From CAINDR01 sp964495615 (GTDB taxonomy: Bacteria > Patescibacteriota > Patescibacteriia > Patescibacteriales > UBA12465), in the NCBI GenBank assembly GCA_964495615.1, contig CAZBVX010000030.1:1-7010 (forward strand): a stretch of 7,010 nucleotides of DNA. The letters are read 5' to 3'. Shown piece by piece: positions 5,026 to 7,010 of the stretch; within the stretch, counting starts at the first letter, position 1, and each line of letters begins with the position of its first letter. Under the pieces are notes generated by a model that was not told the DNA's origin, did no database searches, and saw only the letters and a program-made list of their open reading frames with translations. The position numbers and the translations under genes were made by a program.

Positions 5026-6550
5026 TTATTTTTTTTCTACTTCACCTTCAACAACGTTGTCATCTTTTTTTTCTTCAGTTGGTGCTTCAGCACCCGCTGG
5101 AGTTTCGGCACCCGGTTGTTGATACATCCCGGCGCCAATTTTCTGAGCAACTTCGTTTAATGAGGCCATCGCCTTGTTGATTGCTTCCAAATCATCGCCG
5201 TCTTTTACCTTTTTCAATTCTTCCACTTTTGCTTCTAATTCAGTTTTGTCTTCGGCTTTCATTTTGTCACCGGATTCTTTGATCATTTTTTCAGTAGTGA
5301 AAACCACTGCGTCAGCTTGGTTTTTGGCTTCTACCTGTTCTTTTTTCTTTTTATCTTCTTCGGCATGAAGCTCAGCTTCTTGTTTCATTTTTTCCACATC
5401 TTCCTTTGAAAGACCAGAAGAAGCGGTGATGGTAATTTTTTGTTGTTTGCCGGTTGCTTTATCGGTAGCACTAACATTCAAAATACCATTGGCATCCAAA
5501 TCAAAATTTACTTCCACTTGCGGAACGCCGCGCGGAGCAGTTGGAATACCATCTAACATAAATCTGCCCAAAGTTTTATTGTCGCTTGCCATTGGACGTT
5601 CGCCTTGAACAATGTGAATTTCCACACTAGTTTGACCATCAGCAGCAGTTGAAAAAACTTGTGATTTGGCTGTTGGAATGGTGGTGTTTCTTTCAATAAG
5701 CGGCGTGGCAACTCCTCCCAAAGTTTCAATTCCCAAAGTCAGAGGAGTAACATCCAAAAGCAAAACATCCTTCACGTCACCCTGCAAAACACCAGCCTGA
5801 ACGGCAGCACCAAGAGCCACCACTTCGTCTGGATTAACACTCAAGTTTGGTTCTTTGCCAAAAAATTCTTTCACTTTCTGCAAAACCAAAGGCATGCGAG
5901 TCATGCCGCCAACCAAAATTACTTCTTCGATATCACTCACCTGATATCCGGCATCAGATAAAGCCTTTTTGCATGGCTCAATAGTTTTGTCGACCAAATC
6001 CGTTACCAGTGATTCCAATTTGGCTCTAGTCATTTTCATCACCAAATGCTTTGGACCGTTGGCATCAGTAGTGATAAAAGGCTGATTGATTTCAGTTTCC
6101 ATCGCAGTTGATAATTCAATCTTGGCCTTTTCTGCCGATTCTTTGATGCGCTGCAAAGCCAAAGTATCTTTGGATAAATCAATTCCCTGTTCTTTTTTGA
6201 ATTCTTCAATAATCCAATCAATAATTCTTTTATCAAAATCTTCACCGCCTAGATGGGTGTCGCCGTTCGTGGATTTTACTTCCACAGTGTCAGCGGAAAT
6301 ATCCAAAACGGAAACATCAAAAGTCCCGCCACCCAAATCGTAGACCACAATCTGCTGTCCTTGTTTTTTATCAAAACCATAAGCCAAGGCGGCGGCGGTT
6401 GGTTCGTTGACGATACGCATGACATCTAAGCCTGCAATTTCGCCGGCGTCTTTAGTTGCTTGACGTTGGTTATCGTTAAAGTGTGCCGGAACTGTAATTA
6501 CGGCTTTTCTGATGGTTCCTCCAAGATAGGTCTCAGCGTCTTTCTTTATT
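5026..6550 (-). CDS. dnaK: Chaperone DnaK (Hsp70), from residue about 123 to the C-terminus
   Basis: DnaK is the ATP-driven Hsp70 that binds exposed hydrophobic peptides. The frame is open from the assembly gap to a TAA at 5028-5026: 507 residues, starting at the equivalent of E. coli residue 123 (IKKDAETYLGG). It holds VPAHFNDNQRQATKDAG, NEPTAAALAYG, the phosphate-2 motif YDLGGGTFDVS, NGDTHLGGEDFD, the adenosine motif ILVGGMTRMP, the interdomain linker DVLLLDVTPLTLG, the beta-sandwich substrate domain, a charged helical lid and the acidic tail KKDDNVVEGEVEKK. The internal ATG at 6420 is Met within LDVMRIVNEP and is not a start. Its upstream end overlaps in content with the DnaK piece across the gap but differs from it, so the N-terminus of this gene is not in the window. 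dnaJ follows by 72 bp. Confidence 0.95.
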
Positions 6551-6560
6551 NNNNNNNNNN
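6551..6560. other. Assembly gap (10 N) inside or between dnaK genes
   Basis: Ten undetermined bases join two stretches. Ten Ns is commonly a placeholder, so the true distance is probably unknown. The flanks encode the same 47-residue part of DnaK (6409-6550 and 6561-6702), so the gap cannot simply stand for a few missing bases of one gene. Confidence 0.98.
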
Positions 6561-7010
6561 GATAATACGCTTCACATCTAAACCGGCAATTGTTCCGGCA
6601 TCTTTGGTGGCCTGCCTTTGAGCATCATCAAAATAAGCTGGAACCGTAATAATTGCTTCGGTAATTTTTTCACCGATTTTTGCCTCGGCATCAGCTTTCA
6701 TTTTTGCCAAAACCATTGCCGAAATTTCTTGCGGCGTGAATTCTTTGTCACTCATTTTTACTTTTATTCCTTCTCCGGATTGAACAATCTTATAAGGCAT
6801 AGTGCTCAAATCGCGCTGAACTTCTTCGTCCTTGAAGTTGCGGCCAATCAAGCGCTTAACGGCATAAACTGTGTTTTCCGGATTAATCACCGCCTGTCTT
6901 TTAGCAGCCGCGCCAACCAATCTTTCACCATTTTTCGAAATTGCTTCCGTGCTTGGCGTGGTTCTGTTTCCTTCAATGTTTTCAATAATTTTTGGCACAC
7001 CGCCTTCCAT
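6561..7010 (-). CDS. dnaK: DnaK (Hsp70) N-terminal ATPase fragment, open at both ends
   Basis: These 150 codons match E. coli DnaK from about residue 19 to 169. They begin MEGGVPKIIENIEGNRTTPS, so the Met at the window edge is the internal residue of the VAxMEGG stretch and the true start with the DLGTTNS phosphate-1 loop lies outside. Visible landmarks are VGAAAKRQA, NTVYAVKRLIGR (Lys52, equal to catalytic Lys70 of E. coli), FTPQEISAMVLAKMK, and ITVPAYFDDAQRQATKDAG, ending LDVKRII at the gap. This last part repeats, at about 66% residue identity, the first 47 residues of the DnaK piece on the other side of the gap. It is therefore either a second dnaK paralogue upstream in tandem, or sequence from a related organism joined by scaffolding. 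The family call is secure; identity with the downstream dnaK is not. Confidence 0.9.

Noticed and set aside
6418..6420. ATG at 6420 as the start of a 464-aa DnaK
   Set aside because: This Met is the conserved position in GLDVxRIxNEPT, and the frame continues upstream with DnaK sequence to the gap. No ribosome site is near.
7008..7010. ATG at the right edge as the true dnaK start
   Set aside because: The residues after it match DnaK from about position 19; the essential DLGTTNS loop lies further upstream, outside the window.
1..7010. CRISPR array, insertion sequence, tRNA or rRNA
   Set aside because: No direct repeats with spacers, transposase motifs, terminal inverted repeats or recognisable structural RNA were found on either strand.

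Overview
Every gene I can support lies on the minus strand, so the window reads biologically from right to left: dnaK (interrupted by an assembly gap), dnaJ, a TatD-family hydrolase, then the start of an F-type ATP synthase operon in the order atpI/atpZ-like, atpB (a), atpE (c), atpF (b), atpH (delta), atpA (alpha, running off the left edge). No mobile element, tRNA, rRNA, CRISPR array or defence gene was seen. This is housekeeping DNA, and I do not see a new multi-gene system in it.

The organism is bacterial and AT-rich. The delta subunit is short (133 aa, where about 175 to 180 is usual), intergenic distances are tiny, none of the eight visible start codons has a clear Shine-Dalgarno sequence, and the protein wording resembles Candidate Phyla Radiation (Patescibacteria, Parcubacteria-like) sequences. 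That assignment is an inference at moderate confidence. The 10-N gap points to a draft, possibly metagenomic, assembly.

Region by region: 6561-7010 is an N-terminal piece of DnaK without its first roughly 18 residues. 6551-6560 is Ns. 5026-6550 is the rest of a DnaK. The two DnaK pieces overlap: 142 bases on either side of the gap encode the same 47-residue part of the protein but agree at only about 65% of bases. The piece right of the gap and the piece left of it therefore cannot be one gene read through. They are either two paralogues or a chimeric scaffold join. 4954-5025 is an intercistronic spacer with a perfect 8-bp hairpin. dnaJ and tatD follow 2 bp apart. 2921-3022 carries a good sigma-70-type promoter (TTGACT, 17 bp, TATAAA) facing the ATP synthase genes, so those genes probably have their own transcript even though no convincing terminator separates them from dnaJ-tatD.

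Functionally, DnaK and DnaJ form the Hsp70 chaperone cycle and TatD is a metal-dependent hydrolase/nuclease. The atp genes encode the membrane proton channel (a, c, b), the stalk subunit delta and the alpha subunit of the catalytic head. The c subunit has the carboxylate for ion transport but lacks the side chains that mark sodium rings, so a proton-coupled enzyme is expected. Points worth a second look are the DnaK junction, the leucine in the alpha P-loop (GDRQLGKT), the shortened delta, two intercistronic hairpins sharing the same U-rich loop, and the uniform absence of Shine-Dalgarno sites.
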